A stretch of DNA of 59,532 nt from an uncultured Eubacteriales bacterium (GTDB lineage Bacteria > Bacillota > Clostridia > Oscillospirales > Oscillospiraceae), in contig URST01000004.1 of the NCBI GenBank assembly GCA_900550585.1, positions 1-59,532 of the forward strand. Reading direction: 5' to 3'. The position numbers were made by a program, and so were the translations under genes. Position 1 is the first letter of the stretch; every line of letters begins with the position of its first letter. The notes below the pieces were generated by a model. That model ran no database searches, was not told the origin of the DNA, and was given only the letters and a program-made list of their open reading frames with translations. This document shows, in pieces, positions 40,503 through 51,078 of the stretch.

Positions 40503-42920
40503 TTATTTCTTATACGGCACATGCCAGATGGTATCGGCATACTGGGCGATGGCCCGGTCGGCGGCAAAGATGCCGCTGCGGGCGATGTTCAGCAGGCTCA
40601 TGCGGTTCCACTGCGTCCTGTCGCCGTAGGTGCGGCACATCCGCTCCTCGGCGTCGCAGTAGGCGGCGAAGTCCGCCAGCACCATATACTGATCGGCGGG
40701 ACCGTCCCCGCCCATCACCAGCCGCTGCCAGATGTCCTCGTAGGTGACACCGTCGCCGAAACCGGTCTTGAGCTGATCCACCACCCGGCGCAGCACGGGG
40801 TCCCGCTGATACAGCAGCTGGGGATCGTAGGTGCGGCGCAGATGGGCCACCTCGTCGGCCTTCAGGCCGAACAGGAACATGTTCTCGTCCCCCAGCACCT
40901 CGTGCATCTCCACATTGGCGCCGTCCAGCGTGCCCACGGTCAGGGCGCCGTTCATCATGAACTTCATGTTGCCGGTGCCGCTGGCCTCCTTGCCGGCGGT
41001 GGAGATCTGCTGGCTCACCTCGCTGGCGGGCATCAGCATCTCCGCCAGAGAGACGCGGTAGTTCTCCAGGAACACCACCTGCAGCTTGTCCCGGCAGATG
41101 GGGTCGCGGTCGATCTGTGCGGCCAGGGAGTTGATGAGATGGATGATGCGCTTGGCCACGGCGTAGCCCGGCGCGGCCTTGGCGCCGAACAGGAACGTCT
41201 GGGGCCGCATGTCCATGTTGGGATCGTCCTGCAGCCGCTGATAGAGATAGATGATGTGCAGCACGTTCAGCAGCTGGCGCTTGTACTCGTGGAGCCGCTT
41301 CACCTGCACGTCGAAGATGGCGTCGGGGTTCAGCACCACGCCCTGCTGTTTTTTGGCATAGGCGGCGAAGGCCAGCTTGTTCTGGTGCTTGATCTCCTCC
41401 AGCCGCTTCAGCACCGACGCATCGTCGGCGTAGGTCTCCAGCTTCTTCAGCTCCTGCGGCCGGGTGAGGTATCCGTCGCCGGTGAGGTCGCAGATCAGGT
41501 CATTGAGGCCCCGGTTGATCTGGGGCACCCAGCGGCGGTGGTCGATGCCATTGGTGACGTTCTTGAACTTGTCGGGCATCATCTGGCAGGCTTCCTTGAA
41601 CACGTCCCTGCGCAGGATCTCGGAGTGCAGCGCCGACACGCCGTTGACGGCCATGGAGCCGGCAAGGCACAGGTTGGCCATGCGCACATGTCCGTCCCAG
41701 ATAATGGCCAGCTTGGCGGTCTTGGCGGGGTCGTGGAAGTACTCCTCCACCTGCTTCTGCCAGCGGTGGGCGATCTCCTGCAGGATCTGCCAGACACGGG
41801 GCAGCAGCGTCTCGAACAGCTGCTGCGGCCAGACCTCCAGCGCCTCGGCCAGCACCGTGTGGTTGGTGTAGGCCACGCAGTGGGTGACGATGTGCCACGC
41901 CTCGTCCCAGTCAAGGCCCGCGTCGTCCACCAGAATGCGCATCAGCTCCGGGATCACCAGCGTGGGATGGGTGTCGTTGATCTGGATGACGTTCTTTTCG
42001 TGGAAGTTCTTCAGGGTGCCGTACACCTCGATGTGCTTGCGGGTGATGGACTGCATGGTGGCAGAGACGAAGAAATACTGCTGCTTCAGCCGCAGGGACT
42101 TGCCCTCGTAGTGGTTGTCCTCGGGATAGAGCACCTGGCTGATGGCGTCCGCCATAGCCCGCTCCTCCGACGCCTGCAGGTACTGGCCCTGGCTGAACAG
42201 CTTCATGTCGATGGGCTTGGGGCTCCGGGCCTGCCACAGCCGCAGGGTGTTGACGTGGTCGGTGTCGTAGCCGGCGATCTCCATGTCGCAGGGCACGGCC
42301 ATGACCCGGGTGTAGTCCTCATGCACCACCATCAGGTGGCCGTTGTCCCAGCGGGTGCGCACCCTGCCGCCGAAATGGACCTCCTCGGCCTCCTGCAGCT
42401 TGGGCAGCAGCCACGCATCGCCCAGCTGCATCCAGTCGTCCGGCAGCTCCACCTGCTGGCCCTCCACGATCTTCTGCTTGAAGATGCCCAGCTCGTAGCA
42501 GATGGAATAGCCGGCGGCGGGGATCTCCAGCGTGGTCATGCTGTCCAGATAGCAGGCGGCCAGACGGCCCAGACCGCCGTTGCCCAGACCGGCATCCGGC
42601 TCGATCTCAAAAATGTCGGCGGCCTTGAACCCCAGCTCGCCGATGGCGGCGGTCAGCTCGTCCAGCAGCTCCAGGTTGTAGGCGTTCTTCATCAGGCTGC
42701 GGCCCATCAGGAACTCCATGGACAGGTAATGCACCTTCCGCTGTCCCTCGTGGGCGGTCCTTTCCCGGGTCTGCACGCCGTGCTCGGCCATAATGTCCCG
42801 CAGCACCATGGCGCAGGCCTTCATCATCTCGCCGTCGGTGGCCTGCTTCTCGGTGCAGCCGTAGTTCAGCCGCAGCTTCTGCACGATAGCGTCCTTCAGT
42901 GTGTCCTTGGTATAGGTCAT
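40503..42920 (-). CDS. glgP: Glycogen/starch phosphorylase
   Basis: GT35 enzyme of 805 residues that releases glucose-1-phosphate from glycogen or maltodextrin ends. The PLP-lysine segment EASGTGNMKFMMNGALTVGTLDGANVEM lies near residue 650. Typical N-terminal text is VHYLSMEFLMGRSL and DAGLGNGGLGRLAACYLDSM, and NVTNGIDHRRWV is also present. Last gene of the glg operon, so the same transcript encodes building and breakdown. GGAGGATT precedes the ATG. Confidence 0.96.
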   Translation of the reverse strand: MTYTKDTLKDAIVQKLRLNYGCTEKQATDGEMMKACAMVLRDIMAEHGVQTRERTAHEGQRKVHYLSMEFLMGRSLMKNAYNLELLDELTAAIGELGFKAADIFEIEPDAGLGNGGLGRLAACYLDSMTTLEIPAAGYSICYELGIFKQKIVEGQQVELPDDWMQLGDAWLLPKLQEAEEVHFGGRVRTRWDNGHLMVVHEDYTRVMAVPCDMEIAGYDTDHVNTLRLWQARSPKPIDMKLFSQGQYLQASEERAMADAISQVLYPEDNHYEGKSLRLKQQYFFVSATMQSITRKHIEVYGTLKNFHEKNVIQINDTHPTLVIPELMRILVDDAGLDWDEAWHIVTHCVAYTNHTVLAEALEVWPQQLFETLLPRVWQILQEIAHRWQKQVEEYFHDPAKTAKLAIIWDGHVRMANLCLAGSMAVNGVSALHSEILRRDVFKEACQMMPDKFKNVTNGIDHRRWVPQINRGLNDLICDLTGDGYLTRPQELKKLETYADDASVLKRLEEIKHQNKLAFAAYAKKQQGVVLNPDAIFDVQVKRLHEYKRQLLNVLHIIYLYQRLQDDPNMDMRPQTFLFGAKAAPGYAVAKRIIHLINSLAAQIDRDPICRDKLQVVFLENYRVSLAEMLMPASEVSQQISTAGKEASGTGNMKFMMNGALTVGTLDGANVEMHEVLGDENMFLFGLKADEVAHLRRTYDPQLLYQRDPVLRRVVDQLKTGFGDGVTYEDIWQRLVMGGDGPADQYMVLADFAAYCDAEERMCRTYGDRTQWNRMSLLNIARSGIFAADRAIAQYADTIWHVPYKK

Positions 42921-42952
42921 ATGCTAAAATCCTCCGTATGAACAGCCGGGCG

Positions 42953-44386
42953 TCAGCCCAGCAGGTTTGCATAGATGCGGCGGTAGTCGCCGGCGCTCCG
43001 CGCCCAGCTGAAATCCGCCGTCATGCCCCGGCGCCGCACAGTGTTGAAGCCCTGGCGGTCGCCGCGGTACAGGCCGGTGGCCTGCCCGATCACGTCCAGC
43101 ATGGCCCCGGCGTCGTAGCGCTCAAACAGATAGCCGGTGCCGTCCTCCTGCCCCACCTGGCAGGAACGCACCGTGTCGGCCAGCCCGCCGGTGCGGCGGA
43201 CGATGGGCACCGCGCCGTAGCGCATGGCGATCATCTGGCTCAGGCCGCATGGCTCGCTGCGGGAGGGCATCAGAAACAGGTCGCACCCGGCGTAGACCCG
43301 GCGGGCCAGATCCTCGGCGTAGGTGATCTGCGCCGACAGGCGGCCGCCGTACTGCCACGCCTTGCCCCGGAAGAAGTCCTCGAACCGGCTGTCGCCCTTG
43401 CCCAGCACCACCAGCTGGCAGCCGGCGGCCATAATGCCGTCCAGTCCCTGCTCCACGATGTCCAGGCCCTTGTGGCCCACCAGACGGCTGACAATGCCCA
43501 TCAGGGGCGTGTCCGGCTCCTGTGCAAGGCCCAGCGACGCCTGCAGCGACGCCTTGCACGCGGCCTTGCCGTCCATGTGGTCCACGTCGTAGCGCTCCGG
43601 CAGCGCCGGGTCATGGGCGGGGTCGTAGCCCGCCACATCCAGCCCGTTCACCACGCCGGAGAACTTCCAGTCGATCATGCGCACCACGCTCTCCATCCCC
43701 TCGGCATAGGCCGCGTCGTGGAGCTGGGCGGCATAGGTGGGACTGACGGTGGTAACGGCGTCGGACACCAGCATGGCGCCCTTCATCAGGTTCACATCGC
43801 CGTCCATCTGCAGTGTGCCGTCATTATACCACCCTCTGTCAAGGCCGAACAGCTGGTCCACGGTGTCCTCGCCGTAGCGGCCCTGATACTCGATGTTGTG
43901 GATGGTGAACACCGTGCGGATGCGGCGCACCGCCTCCCACCGGGTACACACGTCCTTGAGATAGATGGGCACCAGCGCCGTCTGCCAGTCGTTGCAGTGC
44001 AGGATGTCGGGCATCCAGTCCAGACTGGGCAGCAGATCGATGACCGCCTTGCAGAAGAAGGCGAAGCGCTCGCCGTCGTCGAACTCGCCGTACAGCGTAT
44101 TGCGGCAGAAGTAGTGCTCGTTGTCCACGAAATACCACGTCACGCCGTCTCTCTCCAGTGAGAACAGGCCGCAGTACTGGTGCCGCCAGCCCAGATCCAC
44201 ATAGATGTAGCGGCGGAACGTCATCTGCTGTCGCCACTGCTGGCCGATCTGTCCGTACAGCGGCAGGATCACCGCCACCTCGTCGCCATTCCGGGCCAGC
44301 GCCGGGGGCAGACTGCCCGCCACGTCGGCCAGTCCCCCGGTCTTGCAGAAGGGGAACGCCTCACTGGACACATACAGGATCTTCAT
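42953..44386 (-). CDS. glgA: Glycogen synthase (ADP-glucose type)
   Basis: GT5 enzyme of 477 residues that adds glucose from ADP-glucose to the growing alpha-1,4-glucan. The N-terminal KTGGLADVAGSLP motif (KxGGL, about 15-27) binds ADP-glucose. Other GT5 marks are FTIHNIEYQGRYGE, TVSPTYAAQL, GIVSRLVGHKGLDI and the ending MPSRSEPCGLSQMIAMRYGAVPIVRRTGGLADTV. AAAGGAG precedes the ATG. It lies between glgD and glgP. Confidence 0.96.
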   Translation of the reverse strand: MKILYVSSEAFPFCKTGGLADVAGSLPPALARNGDEVAVILPLYGQIGQQWRQQMTFRRYIYVDLGWRHQYCGLFSLERDGVTWYFVDNEHYFCRNTLYGEFDDGERFAFFCKAVIDLLPSLDWMPDILHCNDWQTALVPIYLKDVCTRWEAVRRIRTVFTIHNIEYQGRYGEDTVDQLFGLDRGWYNDGTLQMDGDVNLMKGAMLVSDAVTTVSPTYAAQLHDAAYAEGMESVVRMIDWKFSGVVNGLDVAGYDPAHDPALPERYDVDHMDGKAACKASLQASLGLAQEPDTPLMGIVSRLVGHKGLDIVEQGLDGIMAAGCQLVVLGKGDSRFEDFFRGKAWQYGGRLSAQITYAEDLARRVYAGCDLFLMPSRSEPCGLSQMIAMRYGAVPIVRRTGGLADTVRSCQVGQEDGTGYLFERYDAGAMLDVIGQATGLYRGDRQGFNTVRRRGMTADFSWARSAGDYRRIYANLLG

Positions 44387-44412
44387 ACCGCAGCTCCTTT
44401 CTCCGGCAGCCC

Positions 44413-45525
44413 TCAGACGGTGCTGCCCTTGGCGATGACGATGGGATAGTGCTCGTGACCCATCAGCGTCACGTTCTCGCCGACGGTCACATACTTATCG
44501 GTGATGACATTGCGCAGCACCGCGCCCTTTTTCACCACCGTGTCCTTGAACAGGATACAGTTTTCCACACTGGCGCCCTTTTCAATGCGCACATTGCGGA
44601 ACAGGATGCAGTTTTTCACGCTGCCCTGGATGTCGCAGCCGTCCGCGATCAGGGAATTGACGCAGGGGCCGCTGGGATCGATGTAGCTGGACGGGGAATC
44701 GTTCTCCTTGCCGTACACCGGCCGCTCCCGGCAGAACAGCGCCTGCCGCAGGGCGGGGTCCAGCAGCTCCATGCTGCGCTGGTAGTAGCTCTGCACGCTG
44801 TTGATGCGGGCGGCATAGCCGTCGTAGATGTAGGCGTGGAAGCGGTACTGCTTCCCCATCTCCTGCAGAATGTTGTGGCGGAAGCTGAACTGGTTGCGGC
44901 TGGCGCACTCCGTCACCATCCGCAGCAGCAGCTCTTTGCTGAGGATGAACATGTTCAGGCAGCGGTACCCCGCCGGCGCGAACACGTCGTAGGCGGTGTC
45001 GGTGATGCGGCCCGTCTCATCCACTGTAAAGTAGGTGTCCGATACATCGCCGGGCACAGCGGTGCACACCGCCGTCATGTCCGCGCCGCTGTCGATATGG
45101 CGGCGCAGCACGTCCTCCAGCGGCAGGTTGATCACGATGTCGCTGTCCGACAGCACCACATAGTCCTGCCGGATGCCCTTGAGATAATTCATGACGCCGG
45201 CCAGCGCCTCCACCTTGCCCCGGTACTGGCCGCCGGCGCCCCGGCTCTCGTTGTACGCAAAGGCGGGCAGCAGCGTCAGGCCGCCGTGGTTGCGGCTGAG
45301 GTCCCAGCTCTTGCCGGAGCCGAGATGGTCCAGCATGGACTGGCACTTGCCGTGCATGATGACGCCCACATCGGTGACGCCGGCGTTGACCATGGCGGAC
45401 AGCACAAAGTCGATGACCCGGTAATCCCCGCCGAAGGGGATGGAGCCGTGGATGCGGTTGGCGATAAGCTCCCGCAGATCCGTCTGCTTTTCGTAGGAGA
45501 AGATGATCCCGTGCATGCCCTTCAT
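44413..45525 (-). CDS. glgD: Glucose-1-phosphate adenylyltransferase subunit GlgD
   Basis: Protein of 370 residues of the ADP-glucose pyrophosphorylase family. It starts MKGMHGIIFSYEKQTDLRELI, where the catalytic GGxGxRL nucleotide loop of GlgC is replaced. That is typical of the regulatory GlgD subunit in Firmicutes. The fold continues with SIPFGGDYRVIDFVLSAMVNAG and ends in a left-handed beta helix (hexapeptide) domain with VKNCILFRNVRI. It overlaps glgC by 4 bases (ATGA), consistent with a GlgC-GlgD heteromer that is more active than GlgC alone. Confidence 0.95.
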   Translation of the reverse strand: MKGMHGIIFSYEKQTDLRELIANRIHGSIPFGGDYRVIDFVLSAMVNAGVTDVGVIMHGKCQSMLDHLGSGKSWDLSRNHGGLTLLPAFAYNESRGAGGQYRGKVEALAGVMNYLKGIRQDYVVLSDSDIVINLPLEDVLRRHIDSGADMTAVCTAVPGDVSDTYFTVDETGRITDTAYDVFAPAGYRCLNMFILSKELLLRMVTECASRNQFSFRHNILQEMGKQYRFHAYIYDGYAARINSVQSYYQRSMELLDPALRQALFCRERPVYGKENDSPSSYIDPSGPCVNSLIADGCDIQGSVKNCILFRNVRIEKGASVENCILFKDTVVKKGAVLRNVITDKYVTVGENVTLMGHEHYPIVIAKGSTV

Positions 45526-46726
45526 GGCCGTACCTCCTTGCCGCTGGCTCCCAGCATCATTTTCGGCTCCACCACACCGCCGTCAGGGACGGCGGTGTGC
45601 GGCCCCAGCACCGCGATGCCCCAGTGGTCGAAGTCCACGCTGCCCGGCGCGCCGCCGACCACCGCGTTCTTCCCCACATGGCAGCCCTCGCCCACGATGG
45701 CGTAGGACACCCTGGCCCCGGCCTCGATGACGGCGTTGGGCATCACCACGGAGTAGGACACCTCAGCCCCCTCTCCCACGGAGGAGCCGTAGCTCAGTAC
45801 GGTGTTCTTCACCTCGCCCAGAATGGTGCAGCCCTTGGCCACGGCGCTGTTGCCGATGTCGCCGTCCGGCCCCACGAACGTGGGCGGGCAGTTGGGTGTG
45901 CGCCCGTAGATGGGCCACTTCTTGTCCAGCAGGTTCAGCCCCGAGCCGGGGGACAGCATGTCCATGTTGGCGTCCCACAGGGAGTCCAGTGTGCCCACGT
46001 CCTTCCAGTAGCCCTCAAAGCGGTAGGCCGCCATGACCTCCCCCGCCGCCAGCATGGTAGGGATGATGTTCTTGCCGAAATCGTTGTCGCTGTGGGGATC
46101 GGCCTCGTCGGCGGTGAGATACGCCTTCAGCTTGCTCCATGTGAAGATATAGATTCCCATGGATGCCAGATTGCTTTTCGGCTCCTTGGGCTTCTCCGCG
46201 AACTCCGTGATGCGGCCGCCGCCGTCCACGGACATGATGCCGAAGCGGCTGGCCTCCTCCCACGGCACCTCCATGACGGAGATGGTGCAGGCGGCCCCGG
46301 CCTCCTTATGGCGGCGGAGCATATCGGAGTAATCCATCTTATAGATGTGGTCGCCGGACAGCACCAGCACATACTCCGGGTCGTACAGATCCACGAAGCC
46401 CATGTTCTGATAGATGGCGTTGGCGGTGCCCTTGTACCACACGGCGCCGGTGGCCGACTGGTAGGGCGGCAGGATGTGCACGCCGCCGGACATGCGGTCC
46501 AGCTCCCAGGGCTGGCCGCTGCCGATGTAGCCGTTCAGCTCCAGCGGGCGGTACTGGGTGAGCACGCCCACCGTGTCGATGCCGGAGTTGGTGCAGTTGG
46601 ACAGGGGAAAGTCAATGATGCGGAACTTGCCGCCGAAGGGAACGGCGGGCTTGGCCATATTGCCGGTGAGAACATAGAGTCTGCTCCCCTGTCCGCCGGC
46701 CAGCAGCATGGCCACACATTCTTTCT

Positions 46727-46730
<4 letters not shown>
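45522..46730 (-). CDS. glgC: Glucose-1-phosphate adenylyltransferase (catalytic subunit)
   Basis: Protein of 402 residues that makes ADP-glucose from ATP and glucose-1-phosphate. The catalytic loop MLLAGGQGSRLYVLT (about 8-22) is intact, with KPAVPFGGKFRIIDFPLSNC next, WYKGTANAIYQN, VLSGDHIYKMDY and FAEKPKEPKS following. The C-terminal hexapeptide beta helix carries regulatory sites in the family. The ATG at 46730 has GGAGGT upstream and overlaps the glgB stop by 4 bases; a 56-residue extension inside glgB is not credible. Confidence 0.96.
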
Positions 46731-48619
<1,889 letters not shown>

Positions 48620-48702
48620 GACCTCTCTCCTTTTGCAGCACCATACCACATCCGCCGCGCCGATGGCGGCGAAACCGGGCGGTACGCCTGTCTTTTGCCT
48701 GT

Positions 48703-48731
48703 ATTGTATCCTTTTTGTGTTTCTCCGTCAA
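48703..48731 (-). promoter_or_regulatory. Promoter of the glycogen operon
   Basis: Minus strand TTGACG (48731-48726), 17-base spacer, TACAAT (48708-48703): near-consensus. Confidence 0.8.
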
Positions 48732-48791
48732 TAAACACGGCCCGCCTTTTGGCGAAACCCGTTACCGGTAACGCCCGCCGGAAAAGCGCGA

Positions 48792-48824
48792 AAGGGAGCG
48801 CAGCCCGCGGGCTGCGTCTCCCTT
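48792..48824 (-). terminator. Terminator after the XpaC-like gene
   Basis: Hairpin built on GCAGCCC / GGGCTGC extended by CTCCCTT pairing with AAGGGAG, followed by TTTC on the minus strand. Confidence 0.7.
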
Positions 48825-48829
48825 GTATG

Positions 48830-50068
48830 CTATTCCTCCTCCGGCTGACGCTGCGCGGCGGCGCCGCCCAGCCCGAAGTCGTCGGCCACGCTGGCCGTAT
48901 CCCGGCGCAGCATGGTCTCCATCACCCGGATGTCGCTGTCGATGTCCATGGCGTCGGTGCGGTACAGCTCGTCCAGCTGGTGCTCGAAGCCTGCCACGAT
49001 GCTGTCCATGGTGGCCTCGATACGGCTCTTGGCCTGGGACAGGTTCTCGCCGCTGACCCCCGCCTCCTCGAAGTCCGCATAGTTCTCCAGCAGCTTCAGG
49101 GTGGTGGGCAGATAGTAGTTCAGGAACGTGCCTGCCGCGTCCTTTTTGGCCGGATCGTCCTCAATGGTCTTGAAGATGCGGCCGGACACCTGCTCGATGC
49201 GGTCGATCTTGGCGCTGAGCACCTCGTCGGCAATGCGGTCGTTCAGCTCCCGGATCTGCCGCAGGATGCCGGCATAGCCCTCCGCCGCCTGAGGCTGCAC
49301 CGCCGGCTTCTCCGGCTGCTGCATCTGGCGGGCCTTGTCAAAGTACGCCGTGGCGGCGGCCTGTGAGCGGAACAGCATGCCGCTGCCCAGGTCGATGTAG
49401 GCCTCGTCGCCCCACAGTCCCTTCTCCAGCATGAGGTTCACGTCCTTCTCCACCCTGCGGCGGGACACGTTGGCCGCCCGGGCCAGATAGTCCAGGGGCA
49501 CGGTGGGCTTCTGCCCGGCGGTACGGAGATAGGTGGCAAACCGGCGCTGGCGGCGCTTCATGGCGCCGCTGCCCAGCAGCAGCGATGCGCCGCCGGCCAG
49601 CATGCCCAGCGGATAGAACAGTTGCCGCAGGAAGTACCACCACTCGTTGTAGTGGTACGCATAGGACAGGTTGTCCCCCACGGCGGAAAACAGCGCCATA
49701 CATCCCAGAATGCCCAGTATGGCTCCGATGATCCGCATGGTCCTGCCGCCCTTGTCGGTATACTCCGGCGTCCGCGTCATCTGCTGCACGGCGCTGCGGG
49801 CCTTCTCCGCCTGGGCGGACTGGCCCACCCGCTGGGAGGTGCGCTGTCCCGTCTGGGACGGCGCATAGGTGCGGACGTTTTTCTTTTTGCCGCCGCCTTC
49901 GCTGAGCTTGCTCAGCAGCATGATCAGGCCGATAGGCCACCAGACGGCGAACATGATGGCAATGAAGATCCAGGAGCCCACATCATTGTCTTTTTTGGGC
50001 GGCTGCTGCCGCGGCGGCTTGGGCTGTTCCGGCTGGAAGCCGTTTTCGTTGTCGTATTCGTATGCCAT
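48830..50068 (-). CDS. XpaC-like membrane protein (5-bromo-4-chloroindolyl phosphate hydrolysis family)
   Basis: Protein of 412 residues. A Pro/Gln-rich N-terminus is followed by a membrane helix (SWIFIAIMFAVWWPIGLIMLL), a basic linker, two more helices (IIGAILGILGCMALF and FYPLGMLAGGASLLL), and a winged-helix-like stretch (DYLARAANVSRRRVEKDVNLMLEKGL). The C-terminal helical domain has the XpaC hallmark FLNYYLPTTLKLLENYADFEE. The family name comes from a colorimetric assay; the real function is unknown. Start and upstream stop share a base (TGATG), so it is coupled to the DUF896 gene. Confidence 0.78.
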   Translation of the reverse strand: MAYEYDNENGFQPEQPKPPRQQPPKKDNDVGSWIFIAIMFAVWWPIGLIMLLSKLSEGGGKKKNVRTYAPSQTGQRTSQRVGQSAQAEKARSAVQQMTRTPEYTDKGGRTMRIIGAILGILGCMALFSAVGDNLSYAYHYNEWWYFLRQLFYPLGMLAGGASLLLGSGAMKRRQRRFATYLRTAGQKPTVPLDYLARAANVSRRRVEKDVNLMLEKGLWGDEAYIDLGSGMLFRSQAAATAYFDKARQMQQPEKPAVQPQAAEGYAGILRQIRELNDRIADEVLSAKIDRIEQVSGRIFKTIEDDPAKKDAAGTFLNYYLPTTLKLLENYADFEEAGVSGENLSQAKSRIEATMDSIVAGFEHQLDELYRTDAMDIDSDIRVMETMLRRDTASVADDFGLGGAAAQRQPEEE

Positions 50069-50280
50069 CAGGACTTGAACCCCTTTCCCTGCAGCTTCCG
50101 CTTGTTGCCCTTTTCATCCACGATGTAGGTGTTGTCCAGCTCCCGCCGGAGGTTACCCATAATGGCGTCCAGGTACTCCTGGCGCAGCACCTCCCGCTCC
50201 TTCTGCTCCTCCTCCGTCAGGCCCTCGGCCTTGGCCTTGTGGGCCAGCTCGTTGATGCGGTCGATCTTTTTCTGATCCAT
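50068..50280 (-). CDS. DUF896 (UPF0291, YnzC-like) small protein
   Basis: A 70-residue basic helical protein, MDQKKIDRINELAHKAKAEG, followed by LTEEEQKEREVLRQEYLDAI, then RRELDNTYIVDEKGNKRKL. This is the standard pattern of DUF896/UPF0291 proteins of Firmicutes, a short helical hairpin of unknown function. GGGAGA lies upstream of the ATG. It sits between ylmH and the XpaC-like gene in one operon. Confidence 0.88.
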   Translation of the reverse strand: MDQKKIDRINELAHKAKAEGLTEEEQKEREVLRQEYLDAIMGNLRRELDNTYIVDEKGNKRKLQGKGFKS

Positions 50281-50292
50281 ATATGCTCTCCC

Positions 50293-51078
50293 TTATACAA
50301 AGCGCCGGATGACCACCGGCAGACGTCCCTTTTTCGTGGGGCCGCCCACACTGTCCAGCACGCATTTTCCCATGCCCCGGCAGGTGATGGTATCTCCCGC
50401 CGCCACCGGCTTGTCCGGCTTCTGGCACACGGCCCAGTTCACCTGCACCGCACCCTTTTCCACGGCCTCCGCCGCCCTGCCCCGGCTGACGGAGAATCCC
50501 GCCGCCAGCACGTTGTCCAGCCGCAGGGACGACACCGTATCCCGTATCTCCTTACACGTCTGGGCGGGTATCTCCAGCTCCTCCAGCGGCAGGGACGCGG
50601 TTTTCAGCTTCACCCGGCCCGCCGACTCCCAATCCGACAGCAGAAACGCCGCCGTTTTCGGCAGGGCCAGCACCTGACACTGGCCCTCTGTCACCAGTAT
50701 ATCGCCAATGGTGCCCCGGGTCAATCCCAAGCCCATCAGACTGCCCAGAAAATCCCGGTGGGTCAGGCTCTCGCCGCCGTACCACGACGCCGCCACTGCC
50801 GCCACGGCGTCCGGCTCCGGCGCCTCCGCCCAGTCCGGCAGGAAAAACAGCCGCTGCCGCTCCGCGCCGTCGTAGCCGCCGAAGAACACATAGCCCTCCT
50901 GCGCGCCCAGCATGTGCAGCAGCCGCTGTGCCGCCGCCTGCTCCTGGGGCGACAGGAAGTCCGTGGCCGTGGGGATGTTCCGCTGGCGGCACTGCTCCCA
51001 TTTGTCCCACACGCGGCCCAGCAGCAGGCGCTCGTCCTCGTCCCGGGATGCCCGGTCCAGCAATTCACGCCTGTCCAT
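50293..51078 (-). CDS. YlmH-like S4-domain RNA-binding protein
   Basis: Protein of 261 residues. The N-terminal half (TATDFLSPQEQAAAQRLL, YVFFGGYDGAERQRLFFLPDW) and the GLTRGTIGDILV element are characteristic of the YlmH family. The C-terminal S4 domain (about 185-245: LRLDNVLAAGFSVSRGRAAEAVEKGAVQVNW) binds RNA. YlmH proteins are linked to cell division gene clusters and rescue of stalled ribosomes. Here it is not beside sepF or divIVA but behind an ABC exporter, whose last codons it overlaps by 14 bases. The ATG at 51078 has GGGAGGTG upstream. Confidence 0.88.
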   Translation of the reverse strand: MDRRELLDRASRDEDERLLLGRVWDKWEQCRQRNIPTATDFLSPQEQAAAQRLLHMLGAQEGYVFFGGYDGAERQRLFFLPDWAEAPEPDAVAAVAASWYGGESLTHRDFLGSLMGLGLTRGTIGDILVTEGQCQVLALPKTAAFLLSDWESAGRVKLKTASLPLEELEIPAQTCKEIRDTVSSLRLDNVLAAGFSVSRGRAAEAVEKGAVQVNWAVCQKPDKPVAAGDTITCRGMGKCVLDSVGGPTKKGRLPVVIRRFV